Source: Paramacrobiotus metropolitanus
Lineage: Eukaryota > Tardigrada > Eutardigrada > Parachela > Macrobiotidae
Reading direction: 5' to 3'
DNA: 64,000 bases
NCBI RefSeq assembly: GCF_019649055.1
Contig: NW_026570386.1
Span: forward strand, 62,001 to 126,000
The number at the start of each line of letters is the position of its first letter. Position 1 is the first letter of the stretch. Under the pieces are notes generated by a model. The model was not told the origin of the DNA. It worked only from the letters and a program-made list of their open reading frames with translations, and did not search any database. This document shows positions 11,377-28,300 of the stretch, in pieces. The translations under genes were made by a program, and so were the position numbers.

Positions 11377-11640
11377 TTAAAGTGTATCAAAACTTCCAAT
11401 ATATGCAATCGAAAATAAGTAAAGCGTTATGCACCACATAATTATTTTCTTTAGCAAGAAAATAGGTATATCTTTGCTGCTAATACTATATATAACAGGT
11501 ACGTATATCTTTCGTTTTGCTTGTTTAAGGAACCGGTTACTTGATGATGATTCTTGCGGGTTTGCTCCTTGCGGAATATTTGCGGCCTTCGGTTTATCCG
11601 CTTTTTTTGCGGACTGTCGTTTCTTTGCAGGTTTGTCCAT
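11377..11640 (-). CDS. Small Lys-rich ORF, unknown
   Basis: Begins at ATG 11640 with a basic stretch (MDKPAKKRQSAKKADKPK) and continues into a hydrophobic AT-rich tail that looks like read-through of an intron. A donor-like GTACCT follows the codons for KRKIY at about 11505, so only the first 45 residues may be coding. No family was recognised. It lies upstream of the exonuclease at 10556-11298 in the same orientation, but its phase does not join that gene's first exon. It may be an unrelated exon or chance. Confidence 0.2.
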   Translation of the reverse strand: MDKPAKKRQSAKKADKPKAANIPQGANPQESSSSNRFLKQAKRKIYVPVIYSISSKDIPIFLLKKIIMWCITLYLFSIAYIGSFDTL

Positions 11641-11744
11641 TTTTCGTTATTACTACCTACTTTCCTTAAGCCAAACAAAATGGAGTTCAAGCACAACAAT
11701 CTGAAGAGCGCATTAAATTGCATCCCGACCAAATTACAGCGCAT

Positions 11745-12993
11745 GATTAATTGATTAATATATAGATATATATAGTGATATACTTATGATGTCTATTATT
11801 ACCTTATAATGTCTGTAATTGACATAACTGTTGCTTTACATAATATCGCATAACATAATATTTCATAGTTAAAGTAATAACTCCATGGCGTTACCTGATT
11901 GCTGACAGAAAAGGAAAAGTTAACGTAACCGTAATCGGTGGTTCTGTTGTCTTCCCGAAATTCCCGAGCGGTAAACCTTAATAAAATTAATATAGTCCTC
12001 CGATTCCGATATATGCATGTGACAGTACTAGCAGCAACATCCAAGTTTCAATAAAAAAGAAAGTAAATACAGTTTCTGTATTTTTTAAAATCAGATTTTA
12101 CCGATGTATATGTTACACAGAAAAATTTCAAATTTGTATGAAATTTCCATCAAAGAGTACAGCCAAAGCGGCCAAAGATACTAGCTGGCAGGCAGCTGAG
12201 TGTTGCAAGTTTCAGTAGTATCTTCTCGAATTCGAAGGATAAAGGGACGGTGATTAGAAGCAGGGAAGAGAAAGTGACTTTGTGCTGCATTGTCATAAAT
12301 ATGGCATGGGTCTGACTTTCACGAGGATCGATTTGCAACCGATTCGAACTTCGAACAGCTAGAGACAGGCTGTGTGTTTAACAGTAAATAAAAGACCGTA
12401 GTTTGCTTTGCAACGTTTCCCGCCATTTTGTTAATCGAATACGAATTTGCAGCCTTTATTTCTCCCCGCGCTGTTGCAGACAGTTTGGCCAGTGTACAAT
12501 AGATACTAATATCTATATGACTACCGCGCTAAACGAAGTAGAGATTACGATAGCGTTTCAAGCTCACAACAGTTTGAAGTCCATTGTTGTATTAATAAGA
12601 TTTTATCCGATTTATATACTTTCACGAAGCTTCTAATAATTATAGTCTAAAAGCTGCTGCCAATTTGACATACTGAAACAGTATCAACAAAATTAAGTCA
12701 AGAACATCATCTGAAAAATTAACGCAAATTACACACAACAACGGCATTTTTGTCAACAAATTAATGAATACCAATACTATAATTAACTGCCACTTGAGCC
12801 ACACTAATAATTTACCCATACAATCGTTCAGTAGGAAAGGTTCGCAGCCAGGAAGCTTGAGCAATTTCGGTTATCCGAAAAAACGAGGCAAAAACCATAA
12901 ATTATAGACAAAACCGATTTCCACAGCGCACTGTTAAATTACACCGATAACAGGAAGAACAAGATCATCTGAGATAACAAAAGGATTGTTTGC
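11745..12993. other. Non-coding stretch between exonuclease paralogues
   Basis: AT-rich, with stop codons frequent in all frames. Short ORFs on both strands look random. It contains the 3' flank of the second exonuclease gene. Nothing else was seen. Confidence 0.45.
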
Positions 12994-13788
12994 TTAACAA
13001 AACAGCACATACGCGACTGCCACAAACCCAACCACTGCAGCTGCAAGTCCGATTTTCCAATAAAATACGGTTTTCCTTTCCAGATTTTTCCCCATGGTCA
13101 AAGGAATAGCGCTGCCATCGCCTGACACTGCCGGAAGTTTAAAGTCACCGTTAACCCCATCTCCTGAATCTTCCCGTAGGATCCTGATACCATCCTGAAG
13201 CATGAAGTACACGCAAGCGCAAATCTCCACATCCGCATCCGCGCGGTGCAGCACTCCACTCGGAGCTTTGCCAAAACACTGTTCATAAACGACGGCCAAT
13301 TTGGACTTTCGTCCGCCAGGCGTGATACTCCTAGCCATCTCCATTGTACACGCTGTGGGAATTTCGGAAAAGACCTGGAACAAGTCCGTTCTGTTTGCTC
13401 GGAACATTTCAGCAAGGATAACTTTCATATCAAATTGAATGTTATGGCCGACAACTACGGAAACATTATCCAAATCATTTTCCAAATATTGCAGAATATC
13501 GCCAATGGGCTTTCCCATTTGTTCAGACATTTCCCGAGTAATGCCGTGAACACGAATTGCTTCTGCAGGCATGTAAACGCTGGTGTCAAGTTTCACGATG
13601 TGTTGTTGCTTGCCCACAAACTTTCCTTTATTTGTGTAAAGATGCCATGCAATTTCGACCATACGGCATCTGTTCCATGGAAGAAAGTCCGAGGGTGGAG
13701 AATTTGGAGGGAATCCGGTCGTTTCCGTATCCAGCACCATTACGACACCGTTCTTTCGGACATTTCCTGAAGGATAAAGACTACACAT
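12994..13788 (-). CDS. Tail-anchored DEDDh 3'-5' exonuclease (TREX-like)
   Basis: Intact single-exon ORF of 264 residues from ATG 13788. Exo I has D20 and E22 in VLDTETTGF, Exo II is GHNIQFD with D120, and Exo III is HRADAD with H181 and D186, giving a complete DEDDh site. A C-terminal hydrophobic segment at about 242-263 (WKIGLAAAVVGFVAVAYVLF) after a basic ERK suggests a tail anchor facing the cytosol, as in vertebrate TREX1, which sits on the ER. The catalytic domain is closer to the general DnaQ/RNase T group than to TREX, so the parallel may be convergent. It is paralogous to the gene at 10556-11298, in the same orientation and about 1.7 kb away, which indicates tandem duplication. Confidence 0.8.
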   Translation of the reverse strand: MCSLYPSGNVRKNGVVMVLDTETTGFPPNSPPSDFLPWNRCRMVEIAWHLYTNKGKFVGKQQHIVKLDTSVYMPAEAIRVHGITREMSEQMGKPIGDILQYLENDLDNVSVVVGHNIQFDMKVILAEMFRANRTDLFQVFSEIPTACTMEMARSITPGGRKSKLAVVYEQCFGKAPSGVLHRADADVEICACVYFMLQDGIRILREDSGDGVNGDFKLPAVSGDGSAIPLTMGKNLERKTVFYWKIGLAAAVVGFVAVAYVLFC

Positions 13789-14019
13789 ATTCCACCGGAT
13801 GTTAAGATTACTCTAAAAAGATTTTAAGAACATAGTGATCGCACTGAAACCTGTTCTTGCTGATTAAAAGCGGATCTGTGAAAACCGAAGAGAAATGAAT
13901 TTATGCGAGAAAACATCGAGAAAAAACTACTCAATGACAGCAGTCAAATCCAAAAATCTAAATGTTTAAAAATTTTTTAACCGTAGTGCCCGCGCTTGCA
14001 CTTTTAGTTATTCTGATGG

Positions 14020-15041
14020 CTATTCACTAAAAACAAGGAAAAAATACATACCATTTGCTTCAGGAGACGATTCTTTCACTTTGTGTGTTTCTTTGATGGA
14101 TGTCTTTTTATGACTTTCTCCATTAAATCCATTTTGATGCTGAGATTTCCTTTCCGCGCCTATAACCAAAACAATTTTAAACGTGTCGCTAAACAAAATC
14201 CGCAAAACCGCTTGAACACAGAACGAACCGCTTAAATAATGATAAAAATAAACAAGGTTAATGATCATACTTTGCAACTGTTTTATTTGGAGAGCTTTCG
14301 AGAAGTCGTTATGGTTTTGTGTATCTGCACAACCATGTTCAACAAGTTGCAACAAGTTGCAAAAAACACCTCCTACCTGTAACACGACTTCTACTTATTC
14401 CAAATTTGGAAACGTTCGAGTATTTTACTGAAAAACACCAGTTTGCAAGGAAATAAAATTTTAAATTTGAACGAGATTATTTAGTCCTTACTTCTTGTCA
14501 CTGGACCGTCAACTGAATCCACAGAAAGGTTGTAAAGAGATCGCGTGTGCTGGAACTTGTCTCCACTGGATTCGCCTCCAGATTTCTCCGTAAAAGAGCG
14601 CTGCTGTTCAGATTGCTCATCCGATTTATAATAAATCATACGCGAGTCTGGTGGGAAGGCTGCGATCAATTTTTGCCCAATGCCGAGAACAGCTGTTTCA
14701 TCATGTGCTGGTCCGCAGTGGAAAGCAAAAGCGTGATCGTCCTTCGCGTCTTGATATCCTGCTCCTCGAGGCATGGCGGTGCTCACTCGTACGCGTGCAA
14801 TCCCAGGGAATTGTCCTCCAAAGTACGCGTCCTTGACCATCTGCCACTTTTCATCGATGACCGTTTTAGAAAAGAACATCAGCCATTTTCCATTGGCATC
14901 GTCGTACAAGAAATCCTCCGATTCAGCAACGAGCCACGGATGACTTGTGCAAAGCGAAGGCTTGGCATCGCGATGAGGTGGACCAGAATTGGAGCTGTTG
15001 TTGCACTGGTTCGCACTGTGAACGGCTGTAAAGGCAGCCAT
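14020..15041 (-). CDS. UPF0696/C11orf68-like protein (DUF1917)
   Basis: The main exon is 15041-14492, starting at ATG 15041 (MAAFTAVHSA); the readable frame extends slightly further up to a TTG. The core resembles UPF0696/BLES03: HPWLVAESEDF, then GKWLMFFSKTVIDEKWQMVK, ARVRVSTAMP and a segment ending MIYYKSDEQSE. The family has an eIF4E-like fold by literature, with unclear function. A donor GTAAGG at 14491 joins in phase to a second exon, 14159 down, encoding a Ser/Lys-rich low-complexity tail (KKTSIKETHKVKESS). Read straight through, the second exon stops at 14020. A 25-base GT-AG interval (14027-14051) would give the alternative end VNSHQNN at 14004. Family assignment rests on remembered motifs. 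Confidence 0.55.
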
Positions 15042-15850
15042 GATCAAACGCAAGGATTTAACGGTTTAAAAATGTACGAATCGGATGTGAAGGACTTTTA
15101 AAACAGTATGAAAATTTGACCAATATGTACCGAATACCTATGTATACAATACACCCGCAAACTTATCTAGCAGAAAAATTCAAATTTCACCAGTAAACTC
15201 TAAATCACAGGGCCCCTCCACTGGAGTGGCTGTTCTGTCTGAGAAATTTCCTTAGCCATGTTGGTTCCATGGACAGTGGGCAGTGTCGCAATACACCCCC
15301 AGCGATATACGGAATGAGCTAAAAGTTTTGCCGCCAAAGCAAAGGATATCACTACCCTATGCTTTAAGTCCAGATTTGCAGGAGAAGCCGGATCCAGTTT
15401 TCCTTATTTGTAACTTTAAAGTTTTAACACAACACAAAGCGAGCATCCGTTTTAGGAATTCACTGTCCGCCGATGGGCCATTTGGCCAGACAGGTAGACC
15501 ATAAATTTTCATCACTGAAATTTTCTGCAATTTGATTCTTCCGGTTATGCGGTATATTTCCGCTGATCAGAGTAATGATTGGGAAAGTTTATATTAGATC
15601 AGCAAATAACAGATCAAAATAATCAACAGGCTGTTTGTGAGCATAGACAGGAAGATAAGATAACAGTAAAACTGATCATGGCACTGTTATATAAGGCGGG
15701 TAAATTGCATGCTAGCCGTTTACATGGTGCTTTCTCCTCATTTGATATCCACCAGAGCCAGATAATAACGCTTCCGCTCAATTCGTAAGAGTTGTTAGCT
15801 TTCCCCACCAGTTGACCTTATTATTTGCCTCCTAAACCTACCTCCCAGAA
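15042..15850. other. Intergenic, divergent promoter region
   Basis: Lies between the divergently transcribed UPF0696-like gene (-) and PMP3-like gene (+), so both promoters should be here. A 74-codon + strand ORF at 15283 looks random. No conserved element was recognised. Confidence 0.4.
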
Positions 15851-16209
15851 ATGACGCTTCGACAGATCCTGGCAGTGGTGTGTGCCTTCTTCATACCGCC
15901 GTTGGCAGTGATTTTACAGCAGGACACAATCACCAAGGATTTCTGGATAAATCTTTTGCTGACAATTCTGGTTTTCGTACCAGGTAATATAATTCTCTTA
16001 CTGTACACTACGCAATTTTACTTCAGCGTAAACAAATAAAATTAAACTAGCAATAAAGTTTTTTGTGCCACCTGTTGGCCAAATAGTCTAAATATTTAGC
16101 CAAATTCACTAGCTAGATCAGCCTAGATGTGCATTGTCATCGTTTTAAAGTCACCATTTTGCGTTATTTAGGAGTAATACATGCGCTATGGATAATCTGT
16201 CGAAGCTGA
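15851..16209 (+). CDS. PMP3/UPF0057 small hydrophobic membrane proteolipid
   Basis: Two exons, 15851-15983 and 16172-16209, joined in phase (G|GA) across a 188-base intron, give a 56-residue protein. It begins MTLRQILAVVCAFFIPPLAV and ends PGVIHALWIICRS. Two TM helices flank a short polar loop (TKDFW), and the PPLAV and PG.IHALW signatures are diagnostic of the PMP3/RCI2/UPF0057 family. Yeast and plant members sit in the plasma membrane and affect membrane potential and salt or cold tolerance; the animal role is poorly known. Reading on without splicing gives a non-family tail, which supports the intron. An AATAAA is near 16470. Confidence 0.9.
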
Positions 16210-19200
16210 AAGCAGCAATAACTCCGGGGTCGACCGCGGGAAGGTGCACCTTCATCCAAATGCTGCGGCACTGGACGAACTTACAATGCTGATACATGTC
16301 TGTACGGAAAATTAGAGACAACCTTTCACCGTACACACCGGCTTATGTTGTTTTGCAATTATTATTATGTTGTTAAGTTTTTCTACGGTACTTGCATGCT
16401 GCTAAACATGCAAATCTTCCTTTGCTGTTAAATCGGTGTCGCTTGCTACTGCATTCACACTCAATTAACAATAAAATGGCTTAATCCAGAACGTTTTACA
16501 GCTTGTAACACTTGTCCGCTTACTATTCACTTGTAAGAAGCGCATAAGTTTATCTTTTACAAATTATTAGCCTTTCCGTTGTCCGGCGAAAGAGCGAACG
16601 ATCGAAGACACTTGCAAGGAATTATATGGACACTGCTATTATCCCGATCTGCAGTACAGTAGCTGCCAACTGGACGGTAGCTAGTTTGAAATCGCACTGG
16701 ACAGCCGCATTTGCTACGTTTAATACTGCAAATTTGAAACGCAATTTTTTTATTTTGGTGATATTGATAGCAACTCAAAACGCCGCCGATCATGTAATTA
16801 AAAACAAAACATAAACTTCAGCCGTACTCAGGTAATTTTATAATGTCCAGAGTGGCTGACAATTGCGTAAGAAACACCGGTATGCGTGCGGCTAGCCACA
16901 CAAACGAAGAAGCGCAAATTTATTCCTAATATAATAGCAACTCTTGTTTGTATTTACTGTGTTTCAAGAAATTTTGAGTGTGTTGAACTCTGATGGCTTA
17001 CATATAAATTTGAATTCTCCTATAGCTGCGGCTGTAAGTTTGCCTGTAAACAACCTACAAGGTGGCGCGCAAGCTGTTTAGCCAAGGAAAACTGAAACAT
17101 AATCGCATCTTCGGGATGGGGTATGTTAGAGGTTAAGGAAAAATGAGACCATCACTGGTTCTGCCATTGCGCGTCGGTGTATTTTTAGCAATCAAGCATG
17201 CATCTGCATGTAAACTGTCTCATTCAACTGCATGTGATGCTGAGTAACTGTTAGGACGAAGATTTCCCATTTCTCGTAGCTCTGCTGAGAAACGGAAGAT
17301 GATATGCCCTAAACCGAGCATACACCAAAAATATTTCTCACAGACCAAATTTTCTTCGGCATTCTGATTGCCGGATGCGCTGCACTGTACTGTACGCGGT
17401 GGCAACATTCCACCGGACGACAACATGCAGATGCGCCTGCGTCCGTGATGCCATGCACAGTTACGACGTTGAAGTTATAAACAGTAATTAGACCAAGCCA
17501 GCACAGCTTTGCGAAGAATGGACATGAACGTTAATTTATAATACAGATTTTCGTGTCCTTTCTTGAAATCGCCCTACTGCCGGCATTGTGATATATAGGC
17601 CTTGATAGGAAATCGCGGTGGGAAAGCGAGCGATAATTGCCAGAACAGTTAGCCGGTATCCGCATTCTTTAAATACACATTGGCTTCCTGTGAGCAAGAC
17701 ACATGAGCCCTAGCCGTCTTTCGCCGGTCTAAACAGGAGCCAATTTCAGCAGTTTTACAGTGGCACGAAAGGGAAAATACATATCTTGACGTGCCGTGGC
17801 ATCGAAAAGCATATGGGCGACACACACACAAGCGACGTTTGTGCTCCCGCGTCGCTGTCGATGTTATCGAACTAGGGAGGGGATTTCTGTATACGCGGCA
17901 AGCGAAGAACGTGGCCGCCAGATGCTGGTTATGTGTGTATGCACTAATTAACGACTTGGTCGGCGCTGGTCAGTTGTGGACTTGTTGATGAGGAGGATGT
18001 TTAGCGGAATGGCGGTTTAGCGTAAATGGGAGTGGACAGTGTCTTGTTTGTATTGGATCTGTCCAGAGGGAAACGACGAGATGCTGATGCGACTGTTAAT
18101 CATTAACACCAGTCTATCCTGATAGGATCATCTTTTATCGATAAATTGCGAAGGATCGCGTGGGCATACTCAATACTGGATTAAAAGAATATAATCGCTG
18201 ATCATCTCCAGCCTCTAATGAATAGCACAAGCTGGAGTGGAGGGCTTCTTATATTGCACTGTGCCGGTATTTTTGGCGTGTAAATGTCGCTTGGACATTT
18301 AGTCGACGCGGATATCCTCTGGTGAATCCCGATAAATCATAGTTAGCGGTTAAGCTTGCACATCACCTGGACAACTAAAGCATCTCTAAGTATAGTGGCA
18401 TATATTACGGTAAGGCAGAGTATGGACTACAACGCAATTTTCGTGATATTTTAGCGATAATTATTGGTTATTCGGGTTCTATTGCTTTTAGGAATTTATT
18501 ACGCACTCGCGTAATTTGTGTTCGGAATGCTTAGTGCGTGTGTGGCCTAATATTAGGTAAGCAGCGGAGTCAAACTTCTACTTCATTTTAACAGTAGTAA
18601 CTACCCTGTATTCACAGTTTAATTTAAAGACTTGTACATGAGGTCACTAAATTTAACTGGTTTAATACGTTACACTGTCCTGACGCTGGAAAATCAAAAC
18701 GCGCAGTTGTGTGTGCCTTGTTGTTTGTTTAATTTGTGTCATATATTATATTATTAGCAGTATAAGCGAAGCCTACAGATACCTATAATCTTAACTATCA
18801 ATTTTTAACTGCTAGATAAAGTGTTCAATAATATTACGCGGTATTTATGAAAACACAGTCAGTGTTCCAGCATAGTACAGACAGATACATTGTGTGTTAC
18901 AATAATTTACTTGTTTATGTATAATGTTATGAATTAGTGCTAACTCGATTCAATATGTTTTTTACGTACTTATATTGTAAGCACACACGACTTACTTGCA
19001 TACTCTGTACGATATGTCGAAAAATGTATTTTCTATGCAAAAAAAACATTAAAAAGAGATTCGGTTTGCTTTCGATCGAATCAAAGCTACCTCACGTGGG
19101 CGTGATTAAAAACACAATCCTTCACGTCAGAAGGAGCGGCGCTGGTGGAATTAAAACATTCATGTGATTTATTAATAATTAATTAAAGTACATATGGATC

Positions 19201-19694
19201 ATCTTAGTTCTTCCTAACTTGATATTAATTATGAATTTTTTAATTTTTGGCTCAGTTGGAAGGGAACAGTTACAGTTTGACCATATATAGTATACAGATC
19301 GAGAGTAGCAGTACCCTCAGTCACAAGCCTCGCTTCTGAATGCTGTTCAGTTTTCATTTATTACCCATAATTTTTTTAGAGGCGCGCTTTTATTTTAGTT
19401 TACTTAAATAAAGAAAACGTTAAGCCTGGATCATTTCAAACATTTATTAATTTTTATATACAAAATTAATTATTCTCAAACACGTCGGCATGTTTCATAA
19501 ATCGTAACATTACAGGCAACAGTTCCTAGTACGGATTTTATGGGCAAACAAAGTTGGTAACGTGCGCGGGATGCGTATCAGCCTGTTCTTGTGAACGGCT
19601 AACCTTTTAAATTAATATAATAGGTTCTCCTGATGAAATTCATTTTTGGCAGGTTCATACTGTAAACGCGACATAATACGAATACTTAACGTAA
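16210..19694. other. Long non-coding stretch upstream of the receptor kinase
   Basis: About 3.5 kb with no supported gene on either strand; all ORFs are short and AT-driven. It probably contains the PMP3 3' UTR and the promoter or enhancers and 5' UTR of the FGFR-like gene. It is the longest gene-free interval in an otherwise compact window. Confidence 0.45.
16470..16475 (+). promoter_or_regulatory. Polyadenylation signal for PMP3-like gene
   Basis: AATAAA about 260 bases after the PMP3-like stop codon on the same strand. Confidence 0.4.
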
Positions 19695-24783
<5,089 letters not shown>

Positions 24784-24825
24784 CGATAATTTGTACATTG
24801 GTTTTTTACCGTATCGACGCATTAA

Positions 24826-24831
24826 AATAAA
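24826..24831 (+). promoter_or_regulatory. Polyadenylation signal for FGFR-like gene
   Basis: AATAAA 43 bases after the receptor kinase stop. The convergent TRPN copy ends about 520 bases further on. Confidence 0.7.
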
Positions 24832-25347
24832 GTTTTTTGTGCTTTATTTCAACAAGACAACATATTCTGAATAAATTTTATTCCCGTACTTGATCAATAA
24901 GGCGATTTTCATTTTTTTAGTTCTTACTGACGTTGTTTGAATGGATTTATTTATGTTTTTTGCCTGCGGCTTATTGTTAGCATCCTCCTCTCTTTGTTCC
25001 CGGTTAAAGTGTACATCTTTTACTACAGTACCGATAGATACCAATAGCTTTCTCACGAGTAGGTAGCGGAATAGTACGTTTGTGTTGTGTGCACCACAAG
25101 ATAAAGTAGTTAAATTCAAACTGTTAAACTAGGTAAATATGTATTCACGGTTTACTGAAAGTGTACTTCTACCCGTATACTATAAAAAACGCAGATTATG
25201 ATTTTGTCAATTATTCATGCGATGCCATCACATATAAAATCTACAGAACGCTTTATTCTGTTATGTTACGAAATATTGTTAGATAAGAAGTGTTCTTGCG
25301 CACTAAGGTTAATGATAATCAATGGAGTTTTCTTCTGTAAGTCTTCT

Positions 25348-28300
25348 TCAGTAAGTAGCCCTGCTTAAATAGCGTTGGTGAAAATCAGCTACGACGGACT
25401 TCCAGTCAACGCAGTCTTGTATCCTTCCGGCGTTGCGGATCCGTCGAGACCACTGACGGCTACCTGCGAAAATTGTTACAAAACAATGCTATAACCTTTG
25501 AAACTTATTAGTTTCTAACGTGTCGCGCTGTACCAAAAAGGGTGCGTTAACACCTAAGCTACTCATGCACTGCTATCTCACCTATTGCCATGACATGAGT
25601 CGCGCTAGCAATACTTTTACGTGACAAGTGATGACCATGAATAAAATGAGAGCCTTCACTGTGTAAGGATTTGGTGGAGCCCGAAGATTTTGATGACAGA
25701 ATCGTTTCCGATACGGAGGGATTTTCTGTAATAAGAAATGGGATTAGTCGATTTTGCTTATCCGTAAAGTCATAGTTCGTGCATCTCAAACATGTGGAGT
25801 GGGTAATTATCTGCTGTCAATATTCGTATTTAAAAAACTTTTCAAATCTTCAACTGAGTTCAAAATGCATGCATACAGTGCCACCACAGGTAATTCCAGC
25901 AACTAAAAAGTGACCTGTTGCATTTTCAAGCTTTTGTACGAGTACGTTTCTGTTTGATTTGTACAGTGTCTTACCCTGGTGCTGTAGTACAGTAAAGAAT
26001 AAAATCGGGAGAAGGAGTAAATTAAGAGGCGGGGGAGTTAGCAGGGATTTTTCAGTATTGAGCACAAGCGCTGCACGCCCGTGTTTCCACTCCATATCCG
26101 AACGCGACTGCACTCTTTTGTAAGTATTGGTAAATGTGGCCACCAGGATTTTTAGAATTACTGCCAAAACGAAGCAACATTTCAAAACAAATCAATTTTT
26201 TTCTTGATGCAGAAGTGCGCCTTCCTACCGATGACGGCCACTGCAACAAAGAAAAGAATTAGCATCTGGTCTTCCCTTTAAAATATTACCCGAAGATGCA
26301 TTTACTCATTAAATAAGTCATATGGAAAATTTCGATTAAAGTGTCGGCGAACACTGGTCCATCGTTGGCCGCTGCGAACTCTGGCTCCGTTATGCGATCG
26401 TACAGAGAAAAGTATAGTTTGCGAATAATTTGGGCTATGTCGAATTCATGCTCCTCGTGTCCGATCGGCGTAACCTCAGTGGAATTTACAATGTGGTGAG
26501 CTCTGGAAGGGCGTGGTTCCTTAGTTTTAACGTAGAGAGCTGCGCACAGAAACGTGCATCCGAACAAGAACGGAATGAGTATCCCAAAGAATTGTATAAG
26601 ATCCCAGCCAAGTTCCGCAAGAAGAATGCGCATTGGTCCAAATGTGGGATGGAATACTAAATAGCTACAGAAAACAATAAACATTATCCATTATGGTTAT
26701 GTGTATTTATTGTATTAAACGCATCGCCTACTACTCGTGTTTTTTAATTAATCATTAATACATTATTCGTTAACGGTTTATCGTCCACTGCACACACAAG
26801 AAACACATACCGGAAATCATATGCATTTACGCAAAATTTTTAGGTTTGACTGGTTTCTCCGAAAAAATTCTTCGTATTTCGCACAATTATAATATTCTGA
26901 AACAATATTAGGAGACGGTGTTAATGTTAGGTGCTGACCCCAGAATCTGTAATGTGGAAACAAGAAAGGCCAAAGCCAGAAGTTCATTCCGGACGTAGAG
27001 CACAATGGGAAACACATGATCGCCGCGGACAAAAGCACCACCCATATGCACAATGACCGCCGCAACGCATATAACCACCACGGTTTTCCTCAATGCACCT
27101 CCTTCTCCTTTAATTTTCCGAACCGTAAATTCGTACATAATTTTTCCCGCTATCCATACTAACAAAATTATTTCCTCCGGCGTAGGTGTTCGATAATTTG
27201 GGCGTTCGTATAAGGGAATAAAGGTGACATGATGGTTATTGCCAAAATGACCAGGAAGTACAAATGGCTAACCAAATTACAAATGTACTTCATCAAAGGA
27301 ATGTCGGCATACTTATACCCGAGTGGTAATGAAAAGATAATCCATAATAAAGGACACACTAGCAGCGCCAAAAACACTATTCCAATACGCAGCCAACTCC
27401 ATGCCTGAAAGCCTAGCCAGACTTTCGTGACGTATACCTGCAGTTCCGGCAAAGCCGCCAAATGTTTGTGGTCGCCATCGAGTATCAGATCGGCTAATGG
27501 ACGAAGTTGAATATCGTATGACTGGAAAACAACGGCAGGTGTGTGTTTTGACAAGCAATTTGTAGAAGATCATACGTCAGAGCTGAGCAAAAGTAACTGG
27601 AATGTGCTAAATCGTGCTCATATTCGCGATCCATCGTCGCGGCTGTGCGGTAGAATTCCGTGACCTTTAAAGCGACCTCCACGGGAGACTGCGCATGGAT
27701 GATAAATTCTTCCAGCGGACGTTGTCGAGCAAGTTTACTACATATCATTAAATTGTACAAAAATTCTCGATCTTCAGCCAACTCTGTGCTGTTGTACGGC
27801 TGTTTCAGAAGAAACCGGACGGTGTCCAGTTGACGAGCACCCACAGCCACCTTTAGCGGGGTTTTTCCAGCTTTTGTGCGGCATTCCGGTTGTGCGCCAT
27901 GGTCCAGCAGCTGTTTAACTAAATCTAATTTGCCGGTAGCTGCAGCAAAATGCAGCGCAGTGAATCCGTTCTGGATAGTAGAAATAAAACAAAAGTTAGG
28001 TTAGTGACGTGTTAATCTGTTGTAATTCTAAATTAAATAAACGAAAATCTAAATCTGATTTAACCTTTTAAAAGATCCGGCGCATACATAACGGAAGCGA
28101 TAAAATATGCCATTTACGATAAATTATAACCTGGTCTTGCACAAGGACATCGACGTCGTGATCCATCAGCAGTTTACAAAATTCCATATTTCCGGCAATG
28201 ACAGCAAACATCAGCGTTGTTCGTCCTTTGTGATCGGCAATGTTGACATCCGCTCGGCCCATCAGTAGGTTAGCAGCTGCGATATTCCCACTTCTCGCGG

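Noticed and set aside
15283-15504. Small + strand ORF upstream of the PMP3-like gene
   Set aside because: No family similarity, no convincing ATG context, and it lies where two divergent promoters are expected.
18937-19167. Cys/Phe-rich + strand ORF in the long intergenic stretch
   Set aside because: AT-driven composition, no splice partner and no domain. The real first exon of the receptor kinase is at 19695.
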